DNA from: Pontibacter fetidus
Lineage (GTDB): Bacteria > Bacteroidota > Bacteroidia > Cytophagales > Hymenobacteraceae
NCBI RefSeq assembly: GCF_010119545.1
Contig: NZ_JAAEAA010000016.1
Coordinates: forward strand, 1 to 64,000
DNA: 64,000 nucleotides
Direction of reading: 5' to 3'
This document shows positions 1-8,657 of this stretch, piece after piece; position 1 is the first letter of the stretch; every line of letters begins with the position of its first letter. The notes under the pieces were generated by a model. The model was not told the origin of the DNA and made no database searches. It saw only the letters and a program-made list of their open reading frames with translations. The translations under genes and the position numbers were made by a program.

Positions 1-11
1 GTGTAAAAATA

Positions 12-120
12 ATGGTGGCTATGGCTCCGGTGAGCACCTCTTCCCATCCCGAACAGAGAAGTTAAGCCCGGACGCGCCGATGGTACTGGTGTCACAACTG
101 GGAGAGTAGGTGGCCGCCAA
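12..120 (+). rRNA. rrf: 5S ribosomal RNA
   Basis: The 5' arm TGGTGGC (13-19) pairs with the 3' arm GCCGCCA (113-119), closing helix I. Between them is the highly conserved loop segment with CCCGAACAGAGAAGTTAAGC. The length of about 108 nt fits bacterial 5S. It lies on the plus strand and would be the last gene of an rRNA operon whose 16S and 23S genes lie left of the window. End positions are set by the helix and are good to a few bases. Confidence 0.96.
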
Positions 121-130
121 CCCTATAAAC

Positions 131-162
131 AACACCCCCCTTTAGCAATAAAGGGGGGTGTT
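131..162 (+). terminator. hairpin after 5S rRNA
   Basis: A perfect inverted repeat, AACACCCCCCTTTA and TAAAGGGGGGTGTT around a short loop, follows 5S rRNA by 10 bases. There is no clean T-run, but the very stable stem and its place at the end of the rRNA operon support a terminator or processing role. Confidence 0.7.
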
Positions 163-357
163 GCCGTTTTAGGGAATGGGGGAAGGGGGGTAACTGCAAA
201 TCCGAAAAGGAGGAAACTGCGGACTGGCAGGTGTTACTTTGCTTGAAATAGAATATTGCTTGATTAAAGCAAGCTTCTCTGGTTGAAGCAATAGAGATAC
301 GATCTGCGGGTTCATAGACGATCCTTTGCAGCTTGTCAATACAAAGTTTGAGATAAT

Positions 358-393
358 AAAAAAGCTCCTGGTTATTCCAAGGAGCTTTTTTTT
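358..393 (-). terminator. terminator downstream of aspartase gene
   Basis: The inverted repeat AAAAGCTCC...GGAGCTTTT is flanked by A-rich and T-rich tracts, so it can work in both directions. It lies just beyond the stop codon of the minus-strand aspartase gene. The stretch 163-357 between the rRNA terminator and this hairpin shows no gene that I can support. Confidence 0.75.
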
Positions 394-409
394 GATATCT
401 AAGTTTGGT

Positions 410-1816
410 TTAATTGATAAACTTTGGATGCAGAAGGTTTTCTATAGAGAAAATTTCATCCCATTTAGATTGCTCTATTAAGCTTCTTTCTAAAACAGTT
501 ATTTGGTGTACCGATTTTCCGGTTTGTAACGCTTCTTTAGCTATAGATGAAACGGTTTCGTAGCCAAGTATAGGATTAAGAGAAGTTACAATACCAATGC
601 TATTCATTACCATACTTTTGCAGATCTCTTCATTAGCAGTTATACCTACTATACATTTGTCTGTTAAAGTATGTGTTGCATTAGTTAAATAAGTCAGCGA
701 AGAGAAAAGACTAAAGGCTATAACTGGCTCCATTACATTTAGTTGCAGCTGGCCTGCTTCCGCTGCCATAGTAATGGTCATATCAGCGCCAATTACATAA
801 TAGGCCGTTTGGTTTACAACCTCAGGTATAACAGGGTTTACTTTGCCGGGCATTATAGAAGATCCAGGCTGCATTCTTGGTAAATTAATTTCATTTAAGC
901 CGGCTCTTGGTCCTGATGATAGCAAACGAAGGTCATTACAGATTTTGGATATCTTAACCGCGCATCTTTTTAACACTCCTGAAACCTGTACATAAGCTCC
1001 GGTATCGCAAGTGGCCTCTATCAGGTCTTCGGCTAAAACTAGTGGTATGCCTGTTATGGCTGCAAGTTGCTTTGTTACTATCTCAGGGTAGTCTTCCGGG
1101 GCGTTAATAGAGGTACCTATAGCAGTTGCCCCCATGTTAATCTCGCAAATCAGTAAGCGGGCTTCTTGCAACCGTTGTATGTCTTCTTTTATAGTTGTTG
1201 AAAAGCCATGGAATTCAGCGCCTAATGTCATCGGTACAGCATCTTGCAGCTGTGTCCTGCCCATTTTCAATACATTCTGGAACTCCTCGCCTTTAACTGC
1301 TAAAGCCTGCTGAAGTTTAGTCAAGGCCTCAATAAAATGACCTATCTTAATATATAAAGCAATACGGAATGCAGTTGGATAGGCATCGTTTGTAGATTGT
1401 GAAAAGTTAACATGGTTATTTGGATGCAGGTAGTCATACTCACCTTTCTGATGGCCCAGATACTCTAGACCAATGTTGGCAATTACTTCATTCACATTCA
1501 TGTTAACAGATGTGCCTGCGCCACCTTGTATCATGTCTGTTACAAACTGATCTAAATATTGGCCTTCTATTAACTTATCGCAAGCTATGCTAATGGCTTC
1601 TGCAATCTGTGGAGAAAGAACACCGCACTGCTGGTTAGCAATAGCAGCCGCTTTTTTAACATAACCAAAAGCCTGAATAAGTAACGGCTCCTTTGAAATA
1701 GGAATACCCGTGATGTTAAAGTTTTCAAGCGCTCTTAATGTTTGTATGCCATAGTATACTTCATTAGGAATATCTTTTTCTCCTAAAAAATCATGTTCTT
1801 TTCTGAATGTGTTCAT
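410..1816 (-). CDS. aspA: aspartate ammonia-lyase
   Basis: Aspartase catalyses the reversible deamination of L-aspartate to fumarate and ammonia in the cytoplasm, feeding the TCA cycle. The 468-residue protein belongs to the aspartase/fumarase superfamily. It has the fumarate lyase signature GSSIMPGKVNP at about 318-328, holding the catalytic serine loop, and the substrate-binding SQSTND at about 139-144. The N-terminus RKEHDFLGEKDIPNEVYYG is typical of aspartase rather than class II fumarase. I chose the ATG at 1816; a TTG three codons upstream is possible but less likely. The gene lies 42 bases downstream of the RNase D gene on the same strand and ends at a strong bidirectional terminator. 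A fumarase assignment cannot be fully excluded without comparison. Confidence 0.92.
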   Translation of the reverse strand: MNTFRKEHDFLGEKDIPNEVYYGIQTLRALENFNITGIPISKEPLLIQAFGYVKKAAAIANQQCGVLSPQIAEAISIACDKLIEGQYLDQFVTDMIQGGAGTSVNMNVNEVIANIGLEYLGHQKGEYDYLHPNNHVNFSQSTNDAYPTAFRIALYIKIGHFIEALTKLQQALAVKGEEFQNVLKMGRTQLQDAVPMTLGAEFHGFSTTIKEDIQRLQEARLLICEINMGATAIGTSINAPEDYPEIVTKQLAAITGIPLVLAEDLIEATCDTGAYVQVSGVLKRCAVKISKICNDLRLLSSGPRAGLNEINLPRMQPGSSIMPGKVNPVIPEVVNQTAYYVIGADMTITMAAEAGQLQLNVMEPVIAFSLFSSLTYLTNATHTLTDKCIVGITANEEICKSMVMNSIGIVTSLNPILGYETVSSIAKEALQTGKSVHQITVLERSLIEQSKWDEIFSIENLLHPKFIN

Positions 1817-1858
1817 TAGATGCAACTTCAGGTTATGCTTTAGTTTAAATTATTGTGC

Positions 1859-3031
1859 CTAGTCTGAGCTTATTGGCTGTGGCAGGTTTATACCTAACGC
1901 AGCCGCAGTATCCAGCACTATAGTGGTTGCGTATTTTTTAGTACAACGGAGCTGGCCAGTGTAACTATAGTCATTTATCAGGCTTTGGTTTATGATCAGG
2001 CGGCCAGCAAATTCTCCGAACTGTTTCACTATCTCGGCTTGTACTGTTGTTAGCTCTTCTTTTCGTTTTTCGGTTTCGGCTGTCCGGAAAGGTCTTCTGA
2101 ACTGGCTGCCGGCATAGTCGCGGGTGATGTGCTGTTCTTCTGCAGCCTCCATTGCTTTCTGTATAGTTTCTTTCAGCCTGTTTTCATGCGATGGTGTTTT
2201 AAGGCGGCCATGTATACCCTTGGTATGGTTAAGCCACTCATGTAGGTCAACTGTAGGGTCGGTAGCAAGCTCTACCAAGGCATCGTTAGGTATTATAAAA
2301 GAAGAAGGCTTATTTAAATTTTTGGCAAGGTTCTCCCTGAAACTATAAAGTGCCTTAAGTATAAACTGATCGTAGTAAGTAAGCCTGGAGGCATTACGAA
2401 GCCGTAGATGCGGGTTTTCTGTTTCGGAGTAGCGCAGGTTTTCTAACAGGCTATTCTCTTCATCTAACCAATGCTTGCGGCCTACACGCTCTATTTCTGT
2501 TACCAGTTTATCTTTTACTTGGTGCAGATATACCACATCGGCAGCGGCGTACTGTAACTGTTGCTCGGTAAGCGGGCGCTTGTTCCAGTTGCTGGACTGC
2601 TGTGATTTATCTATCTCGAGATTAAATTCTTCTTTTAAGACCGTAGCCAGCGATGAGCGCTCATAGTTCAGGATCTTTGCGGCAACATCGGTATCCATCA
2701 CATTTTTAATCCGGCAACCCATTTTATCAAGGAGCAAAATGTCGTTGTTGGCGTGATGGATAATTTTGGTGATAGCAGGATTTTCTATCAGGTTAAAAAA
2801 TGGCTGTAGGTCTGGTATATCAAAAGGGTCGATGATGTAGCAAGTACCGTTGCCGCTGGTAACCTGTATCAGGCAAAGGTTAAAACCATAAGTATAGCGG
2901 TTCTGGTCAAATTCAAGGTCAAGGGCAAGCTGCTGGCTGTGGTTTAGCTCCGATACAGCTTGCTGCAAAGCCGCCGGAGTGCTAACCAGCATAATTGTAA
3001 TCGTATTGTTTGATAAAGTCGTGAATTCCAT
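1859..3031 (-). CDS. rnd: ribonuclease D
   Basis: This is a DEDD-family 3'-5' exoribonuclease, expected to trim tRNA precursors and other structured RNAs. The 390-residue protein shows Exo I (DLEFD, acidic pair about residues 38-40), Exo II (HHANND, Asp near 97) and Exo III (YAAAD, Tyr 161 and Asp 165). An HRDC-like helical domain follows at about 218-295. The length matches the RNase D family (about 375-400). It starts with ATG at 3031 and is followed closely by aspA, so the two may be cotranscribed, although no functional link is known. All expected catalytic acidic residues are present. Confidence 0.9.
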   Translation of the reverse strand: MEFTTLSNNTITIMLVSTPAALQQAVSELNHSQQLALDLEFDQNRYTYGFNLCLIQVTSGNGTCYIIDPFDIPDLQPFFNLIENPAITKIIHHANNDILLLDKMGCRIKNVMDTDVAAKILNYERSSLATVLKEEFNLEIDKSQQSSNWNKRPLTEQQLQYAAADVVYLHQVKDKLVTEIERVGRKHWLDEENSLLENLRYSETENPHLRLRNASRLTYYDQFILKALYSFRENLAKNLNKPSSFIIPNDALVELATDPTVDLHEWLNHTKGIHGRLKTPSHENRLKETIQKAMEAAEEQHITRDYAGSQFRRPFRTAETEKRKEELTTVQAEIVKQFGEFAGRLIINQSLINDYSYTGQLRCTKKYATTIVLDTAAALGINLPQPISSD

Positions 3032-3106
3032 TCCTTAAATTTAACAAGTATTATATTTTGTGCATTATAATTAAGGAATGATTTAACAGATATACCTATA
3101 AAAATA

Positions 3107-3140
3107 AAAGTCTCTGCCTTTATACGGGCAGAGACTTTTA
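3107..3140 (-). terminator. terminator of small lipoprotein gene
   Basis: The inverted repeat AAAAGTCTCTGCC...GGCAGAGACTTTT lies 20 bases beyond the stop of the minus-strand lipoprotein gene, with T-runs on both strands. Confidence 0.75.
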
Positions 3141-3159
3141 TAAATTAAGATGTTATTAC

Positions 3160-3387
3160 TTATTGAGCCGGAGGAGTTTCCTCTTCAATTTCATCAGCTA
3201 CGCCATCGTTAACAGTTGTATCCTGCACGGTGGTGGTATCTGTGTCCATATCCATGTCAGTATCTGTTTCCATTTCAGTCTCAACCTGCTCTGTTGTTTC
3301 TGATTCAGTTGTATTTTCGCTGCCTCCACATGCTGTAAATGCTGCCATCGCAAACACTATAAAGGCTGATTTCCATATCTTTTTCAT
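3160..3387 (-). CDS. small acidic lipoprotein, function unknown
   Basis: From the ATG at 3387 the product is 75 residues. It opens with MKKIWKSAF, a hydrophobic segment and a lipobox-like FTAC, then an acidic tail rich in Glu, Asp and Thr with a DTDMDMDTDT run. This is a type II signal peptide with a short disordered acidic tail. It closely resembles in design the product at 22945-23166 (same MKK start, lipobox Cys near residue 20, low-complexity T/E/D tail), so these look like members of one family of small Cytophagales lipoproteins. I recognise no domain. A longer reading from 3414 adds nine residues that spoil the signal peptide and is rejected. It has its own terminator. Confidence 0.7.
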   Translation of the reverse strand: MKKIWKSAFIVFAMAAFTACGGSENTTESETTEQVETEMETDTDMDMDTDTTTVQDTTVNDGVADEIEEETPPAQ

Positions 3388-3648
3388 AAATAACATTATT
3401 AGTTGAACAACCAATTTTGTACATATTTATACGGCAGTGCCTTAAAAGTAACCCTAAATCAACTATAGAATTGCCTTTTTTAAAGGCAACGCCCCTAAAT
3501 CATAAGTAAACGAACCGATTTATCTGACGACTGACAGAATTAAAGTAAACAGCTATATATTATTAGTTAACAGCATTATTTTCAGGATTTAAAAATTTAG
3601 CTATTTAGTTATACTTCGCTTTTTGCTATATTTTGTATTCTCGGCCAA

Positions 3649-5412
3649 CTATAGTTCAGTTGTACTGGCACTGCTGCTGTCCTGTGGCTGAGATAGCATT
3701 TTATCGCGACGCTCTTTAAACTCTGAGCCTTGCTTCCATTGCGGAAATGCAGTGGCGTTTGCTATACTATAGCCAACCCTGAAAAATAGCTGAAGGTCTT
3801 CTACGGCACCATTTAAATTCCATTCCGGCCTGACTTCGTCTGTTAGTTTGTGGTAATCGTTGGTGGTATACTTGTCCTGCCATTTTTTAACGTAGTCTGC
3901 AGGCTGGCCTTTTGCTTTGTCACCTGATTTGGCATAGAGAGCAGGTACGCCCTGTTTGGCAAACTCAAAATGATCGGAGCGGTAGTAAGAGCCTTTTTCG
4001 GGGCTGGTTTCCGGAACTATAGTTCGGTTCTGGGTTTTAGCTTCTGTAGCCAGCACATCCTCCAGGTCCGAATTACCATAACCTATCACAATTACATCTT
4101 CGGTAGGGCCGTAGGCATTCAGCACATCCATGTTAATGTTGGCAAGTGTTTTATTTAACGGGTATAGCGGGTTTTCGGCATAGTATTTAGAGCCCAGCAA
4201 TCCTTTTTCTTCGGCCGTAACAGCCAGGAAAAGGATAGAGCGTTTGGGCTTTTGCTCTAGTTTGGTGTACGCTTCCGCCAACTCCAGCAGGCCGGCTGTG
4301 CCCGATGCATTATCGAGGGCGCCGTTGTAAACCTGGTCGCCTTGCAGCTTTGGGTCTTTGCCTAAATGGTCCCAGTGGGCAGAGTATACTATATACTCGT
4401 CTTTCAGTGCCGGGTCAGATCCTTCCAGTTTTGCTACTACGTTTTTAGATTTTATCTCGCGCAGTGTGTTCTTTATGCTGAAGTTAGCTTTTGCTGTTAA
4501 TGGCACCGGTTTAAAATCTTTTTTAGCAGCAGCGGCTTTCAACTGGTCAAAATTCTTTCCGGTGGCCGAGAAAAGTTGCTTGGCTTTATCTATAGTTATC
4601 CAGGCTTCTACGGCAGCTTTGTCCATGTTCTTGTTTGGATTGCTGATATCGAAGTTTTCGCGGCTCCAACTACCTGATACAACCTCGTAAGGATAACTGG
4701 CAGGTTCTGTTTCGTGGATGATGATGGCAGCGGCGGCACCTTTCTTGGCAGCTATTTCATATTTATAAGTCCAGCGGCCATAGTAGGTCATGGCTTTGCC
4801 GCCAAATATGGTGCTGTCTAATTTGCTGGCATCGGAGGCTGCTGGTACCGGCGGATCATTGATAAGCATCACAATTGTTTTGCCTTTCACATCCAAGCCT
4901 TTATAGTCGTCCCAGCCATACTCGGGTGCAACTATACCATAGCCCACAAATACCATATCTGAGTTTTTTACATCTACGGTTGGTACAAACCTGCGCGACA
5001 CGGCTACATAATCATCCGGGAAATTGAGGTTTATAGTTTTAGATCCGGCTGTGAAAGACGCCTTTGGTTGCGCTGTAAAACCAAACATCGGCACGTCCTG
5101 CACATAGGTACCATTTGGGTTGCCGGGCTTCAGACCCATTTTTTTAAACTGGCGGGTAAGGTAGTTTACAGTTGAGTCTTCGCCACGGGTACCGGGGCCA
5201 CGGCCCTCAAAAGCATCAGATGCCAGCACTTTAGTATGGTTCAGTATATCGGTAGTGGTTATACTTTTTAGTGCAGGGCCCAGGTTGGCAGTATCCGGAG
5301 CGGTTTGTGTTTGCTGGGTCTTTGTTTTCTCTTCGGCTACCTGGCGTGCGTTTTCGTTGCAGCCAAAAGCAATACTCACGAAGAGCAGCGATATCAAAAT
5401 GGTGTTTCTCAT
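3649..5412 (-). CDS. M28 family zinc metallopeptidase (lipoprotein)
   Basis: This is a secreted aminopeptidase-type enzyme with two zinc ions, anchored as a lipoprotein. From the ATG at 5412 it has 587 residues: a signal peptide ending SIAFGC (lipobox), a PA-like insert in the middle of the N-terminal half, then the M28 core. Zinc ligands read in order: [27 protein letters not shown] (catalytic Glu and a ligand), NMDV and SDHFEF. Order and spacing match the M28 family with a PA domain, as in other Bacteroidota peptidases. An in-frame ATG at 5439 would add nine residues and cannot be ruled out. It likely trims peptides in the periplasm or at the cell surface; the substrate is unknown. Confidence 0.88.
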   Translation of the reverse strand: MRNTILISLLFVSIAFGCNENARQVAEEKTKTQQTQTAPDTANLGPALKSITTTDILNHTKVLASDAFEGRGPGTRGEDSTVNYLTRQFKKMGLKPGNPNGTYVQDVPMFGFTAQPKASFTAGSKTINLNFPDDYVAVSRRFVPTVDVKNSDMVFVGYGIVAPEYGWDDYKGLDVKGKTIVMLINDPPVPAASDASKLDSTIFGGKAMTYYGRWTYKYEIAAKKGAAAAIIIHETEPASYPYEVVSGSWSRENFDISNPNKNMDKAAVEAWITIDKAKQLFSATGKNFDQLKAAAAKKDFKPVPLTAKANFSIKNTLREIKSKNVVAKLEGSDPALKDEYIVYSAHWDHLGKDPKLQGDQVYNGALDNASGTAGLLELAEAYTKLEQKPKRSILFLAVTAEEKGLLGSKYYAENPLYPLNKTLANINMDVLNAYGPTEDVIVIGYGNSDLEDVLATEAKTQNRTIVPETSPEKGSYYRSDHFEFAKQGVPALYAKSGDKAKGQPADYVKKWQDKYTTNDYHKLTDEVRPEWNLNGAVEDLQLFFRVGYSIANATAFPQWKQGSEFKERRDKMLSQPQDSSSASTTEL

Positions 5413-5562
5413 AGAGTTTATAGTACCGTTATGTGTCATAAAAAATGGCCAGACCTTATAGTTTAAACTATAGCCTGACCACTTGTACGAGGTATGGTAA
5501 ATGTAGGTGTTAAAGTAAGGAATGCTTTCAGAATACTGTCGACTCTATCCTGGCAAAAATTG

Positions 5563-7695
5563 TTATTGCTTCAACAGCTTTGTTCGGTATAGCTTGTCTG
5601 GTGCCTGTAATGTTAGTACATATATACCGCTGTCTTCGAGCTGGCTGGTGCTTAGCTTAAAGTAGCCATCCTGGGTTTTGTCCTGCTGTGTCAGGGTCTT
5701 GGTAAGCACAGGTTTGCCATGCATGTCGGTTAACGTTACCTGAACTATAGTTGCCTCAAAAGCAAACTGCAGGTAGTCTGTAAACGGGTTTGGGGTGGCC
5801 TGTACTATAAACGGTGTGGTGGCCGCACTTATAGCTGCTGTTTTAGAGTAACTTACCTCTCCTGAAAAATCTACTTGTTTTAAACGGTAATAAGTAAGCT
5901 GGTTACGCTTTGCCTGGCTGTCAGTATAACTATAAACCTGGGCCACATGGCTGTTCGGCGATTTACTCGGGATAAAAGCTATAGTTGTAAAGGTACGGCC
6001 ATCAATTGAGGTCTGCACTTCAAAACCCTCATTGTTTAGCTCCGATGCTGTTTTCCATTGTAGTTGCACCACTTGCTCCTGGCGGTTTGCTTTAAACCAC
6101 ACAAGCTCTACGGGCAAGGGGGTTATAGGTGGCGCCAGTGTAAAAGTGCCGAACCTGTTTGAGTTGGTATGGCGCATGGTCGTCTGGCTGGTAGCGCTGC
6201 TTGGTACCTGTGTAGCACTTACATTCTGGCCTTTATTGTATAACTTATACTCGTTCAGTGGTTTCGATTTCAGTTCGTTTGGCAGAAACTCCAGGTCCAT
6301 GGTCATGCTGAGCGCTGTTATGTCGTTTATTCCGGCTCTGCTGATGTTGTACTGCCGGGTAACGCTTTCGGTGCCGTCGGCTATAGTCGTGGTAACACCT
6401 GTCAGGCGTTCAACGGTAATCATGCCTGGGTCTATGTTATTGCGGGTAAGAGTTAAGCCTATTTTTCCGAAATCTTCGGGCATAGAGGTCGTGAGGGTGC
6501 GGCTGGTTTTTACGGTACCTATTACGTGGGCCTGGTCTGTTTCTAAAGTTGTAAAGCCTGCATTTGTGCCAAGCCAAACAGTGTTTGCGCCGGTATTTAG
6601 GTAACTGTTATTAACGCTGATGCTGTTGGCTATAGTTATATCCTGTAGTAACTGGCCCCCGGCTGTACCCGCAAAGGTAAAGTTATAGAATGTGTTATTG
6701 CCAGAGAGCTGCTGCAACGTATTACCCTGTAAAACTATAGTTGATGTACCTGCCTGAAAAGTACCGCTATTAGCCCAATCGCCGGAAATATAGTATGTAG
6801 CTGTACCCGCTGAAGTAGTGCCCACATTTACCATATCGCCGGTTATAGTTAGCCTCGATGCCTGCGCTGTTTCAGAAATCAGGGTACCATTGTTGCGTAT
6901 ATCTCCTGTTATAGTATGTGCGTAAGCACCCGCCCTAAAAGTAGTTCCAGCGTTTATAAGTAGATCGCCGGATACTGCGAGCGATGAAACAGCTGTTTTG
7001 GTATTGTTGCCGGATAGCTGTAAATGATAATAGCTAAGCGGAACTATAGTTTGCCCACCTGCAGCCGAGCCTGTAAAATTAACGGTACCCGTACCTGCCG
7101 TAAATATACCCGCGCCTCCGTAGGTTCCTCCTATTTCCAGCAGGGCAGCTGCTGTTGTAATGTCGCCGTCGTTCGTTATGTTGCCTGATATAGTTACCGA
7201 ACCAGCTGTGTTTGTGATTATACTGCCTTTGCCTATTAAAAGTGTAGCAGCTTTTATTGCAGCGCCATTGTTTACCAGGCTGGCGAATCTGCGGTCGTTT
7301 TTAGAGTTAAGGTTCAGGATGCCGGTAGTAAGTATGGCAGCAGCACCAACTATAAGCTCTGTTTTCTCATCAACTTTGTCGCTGTTTGCAGGTGGTATCA
7401 GTTCCAGGTTAGCGCAGTTTGCCGATCCGTTCAGTGTAATTTTATGGCCATCTACAAGCTGCACATTATCTCCTGCCTTTGGTATATTGCCTCCTGCCCA
7501 GGTAGTGGTGGCGCTCCAGTCCCCGCTTCTCGCCGATCTTATCGTTTGTGTTGCCTGCGCATTGCATACTTCTGAAAAGAAAAGCATCAGGATGATCAGG
7601 ATTGTCAGGCGAATCAGGATACTGACCTCGGCGCTAACTATAGAACGTGTCTGTTGTGGCGTGTCAGATGGGAAGGGGAGTAGATCTTTTTTCAT
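5563..7695 (-). CDS. T9SS-exported repeat protein with C-terminal sorting domain
   Basis: A 710-residue secreted protein. An N-terminal hydrophobic segment (about 28-46) ends near ...EVCNAQA, then a long region rich in Gly, Thr, Asn and Ala with short repeats of the type G-x-I-x-N-x-G-x-I/T, suggesting a beta-helix or stacked beta-sheet (about 50-420). A segment with WKTASELNNEGFEVQ (about 540-640) is a fibronectin-like/T9SS accessory module frequent in Cytophagales. The last 75 residues start with TPNPF and form a type A sorting domain ending in KLLKQ, the signal for export through the type IX secretion system. It is probably a large surface or matrix protein; its binding partner is unknown. 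CTATAG motifs are frequent in this gene. Confidence 0.85.
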   Translation of the reverse strand: MKKDLLPFPSDTPQQTRSIVSAEVSILIRLTILIILMLFFSEVCNAQATQTIRSARSGDWSATTTWAGGNIPKAGDNVQLVDGHKITLNGSANCANLELIPPANSDKVDEKTELIVGAAAILTTGILNLNSKNDRRFASLVNNGAAIKAATLLIGKGSIITNTAGSVTISGNITNDGDITTAAALLEIGGTYGGAGIFTAGTGTVNFTGSAAGGQTIVPLSYYHLQLSGNNTKTAVSSLAVSGDLLINAGTTFRAGAYAHTITGDIRNNGTLISETAQASRLTITGDMVNVGTTSAGTATYYISGDWANSGTFQAGTSTIVLQGNTLQQLSGNNTFYNFTFAGTAGGQLLQDITIANSISVNNSYLNTGANTVWLGTNAGFTTLETDQAHVIGTVKTSRTLTTSMPEDFGKIGLTLTRNNIDPGMITVERLTGVTTTIADGTESVTRQYNISRAGINDITALSMTMDLEFLPNELKSKPLNEYKLYNKGQNVSATQVPSSATSQTTMRHTNSNRFGTFTLAPPITPLPVELVWFKANRQEQVVQLQWKTASELNNEGFEVQTSIDGRTFTTIAFIPSKSPNSHVAQVYSYTDSQAKRNQLTYYRLKQVDFSGEVSYSKTAAISAATTPFIVQATPNPFTDYLQFAFEATIVQVTLTDMHGKPVLTKTLTQQDKTQDGYFKLSTSQLEDSGIYVLTLQAPDKLYRTKLLKQ

Positions 7696-7818
7696 GGCAC
7701 ATACGATTAAAGGTGAACTGAATCTTATGTAAGGAAATATCTCCCAAGACCAGACTGGCTGAGGATATTTTGAAGTGTAGTTGCGGGGCAGTAAGCGGTC
7801 GTGTACTTACCCGGGTGG

Positions 7819-8124
7819 TTATGCCCGGTAATAAATGCGGCTCATAGCACTGTCGTAAGGGTCATAGCCCGGACGCGTTTTGTAAAACCGCTTTTCCATT
7901 ATCTTTAATTCTTTTATATCCTGCAGCAGGAAGCAATGCCAACCTGTTTTTGCGTTCGGATTGTCTTTATTTTCAGCACTCCAACCACACAAACAATCCT
8001 GTCGGTTCTTGTTCTGCCCGAGAAGGTGCGGTTCTATCTGGTATTCCTGTTCAGCGTACTTAAACTGTACAAACTGCCTCGCTCCTATAGCTCTCGAAAG
8101 TTCTTCCAGTAAAATAGTATTCAT
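7819..8124 (-). CDS. WYL-like small protein
   Basis: The 101-residue product is soluble and lacks a signal peptide. Its layout, an N-terminal helix then FVQFKY..QEYQIEPHLLG.N......CGW and WHCFLLQDIKELKI, recalls the core of WYL domains (sheet with a veP-l motif and a final r-f-l-dri segment), without the usual DNA-binding part. It ends with TRPGYDPYDSAMSRIYYRA. WYL domains sense ligands in transcription factors and defence regulators, so a free-standing copy could be a sensor. That is an inference from weak pattern similarity. It is the last gene of the leftward set before the sucA operon. Confidence 0.55.
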   Translation of the reverse strand: MNTILLEELSRAIGARQFVQFKYAEQEYQIEPHLLGQNKNRQDCLCGWSAENKDNPNAKTGWHCFLLQDIKELKIMEKRFYKTRPGYDPYDSAMSRIYYRA

Positions 8125-8603
8125 GGCTGATTTTATAATTTACACTTTGGGGCAAGCATCTCCCTCTGGTATTTGAATAAAACTACTGTAATACCTGGCT
8201 ATATAACAGGAAATAATTTGCCGAAAAGTAACAAGGGTAATCTGCTTTAAAAGTTGCATAGAGGTAATGTAACTATAGTTTTAGCTCTGGTAGCAGCGAT
8301 TTAATATGGAAGCTAAGGCTATAAAAGTAACATATTGGGCAAAACATAATGGTGCAAAAATGATTTTTGCGGACAAGTAGTATAAAGTTGATTTACAGGT
8401 AATAGTAGGTGTGTTTAATACAGTGGTACTAAGTTTTATTTAATTCTCGTCCATTTTTATTTTGTACGTATAGTTAATAGCCTCAACAGATATAAGGGTT
8501 CACTATAAATATAGTATGGTACACTAATATGCCATTGATATAAGTATAGGTATAAGCTATGTTGTTGTAAGTAAGGCATATTTGCCTATGCGATTGTGCG
8601 AAA
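8125..8603. other. intergenic region upstream of the sucA operon
   Basis: About 480 bases between divergent genes with no supportable coding region. It is A+T rich and holds one ACTATAGTT motif near 8272. The right end merges into the sucA promoter. I see no riboswitch-like fold. Confidence 0.5.
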
Positions 8604-8633
8604 TTTGATTTCTGAATAATACTTCTAACTTTG
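8604..8633 (+). promoter_or_regulatory. Bacteroidota-type promoter of sucA
   Basis: TTTG at 8604-8607 and TAACTTTG at 8626-8633 are separated by 18 bases, matching the Bacteroidota consensus (TTTG, about 19-21 bases, TAnnTTTG). Transcription would start near 8640, leaving a leader of about 18 bases before the ATG at 8658. Confidence 0.65.
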
Positions 8634-8657
8634 CCTTTATACAAAGCAGTAGTTCCT

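Noticed and set aside
6032-6604. Plus-strand open frame of 190 codons inside the T9SS protein gene
   Set aside because: The minus-strand frame encodes a continuous protein with signal peptide and sorting domain; this is a shadow.
7160-7732. Plus-strand open frame of 190 codons at the start of the T9SS protein gene
   Set aside because: Overlaps the real signal peptide region and has no domain; shadow frame.
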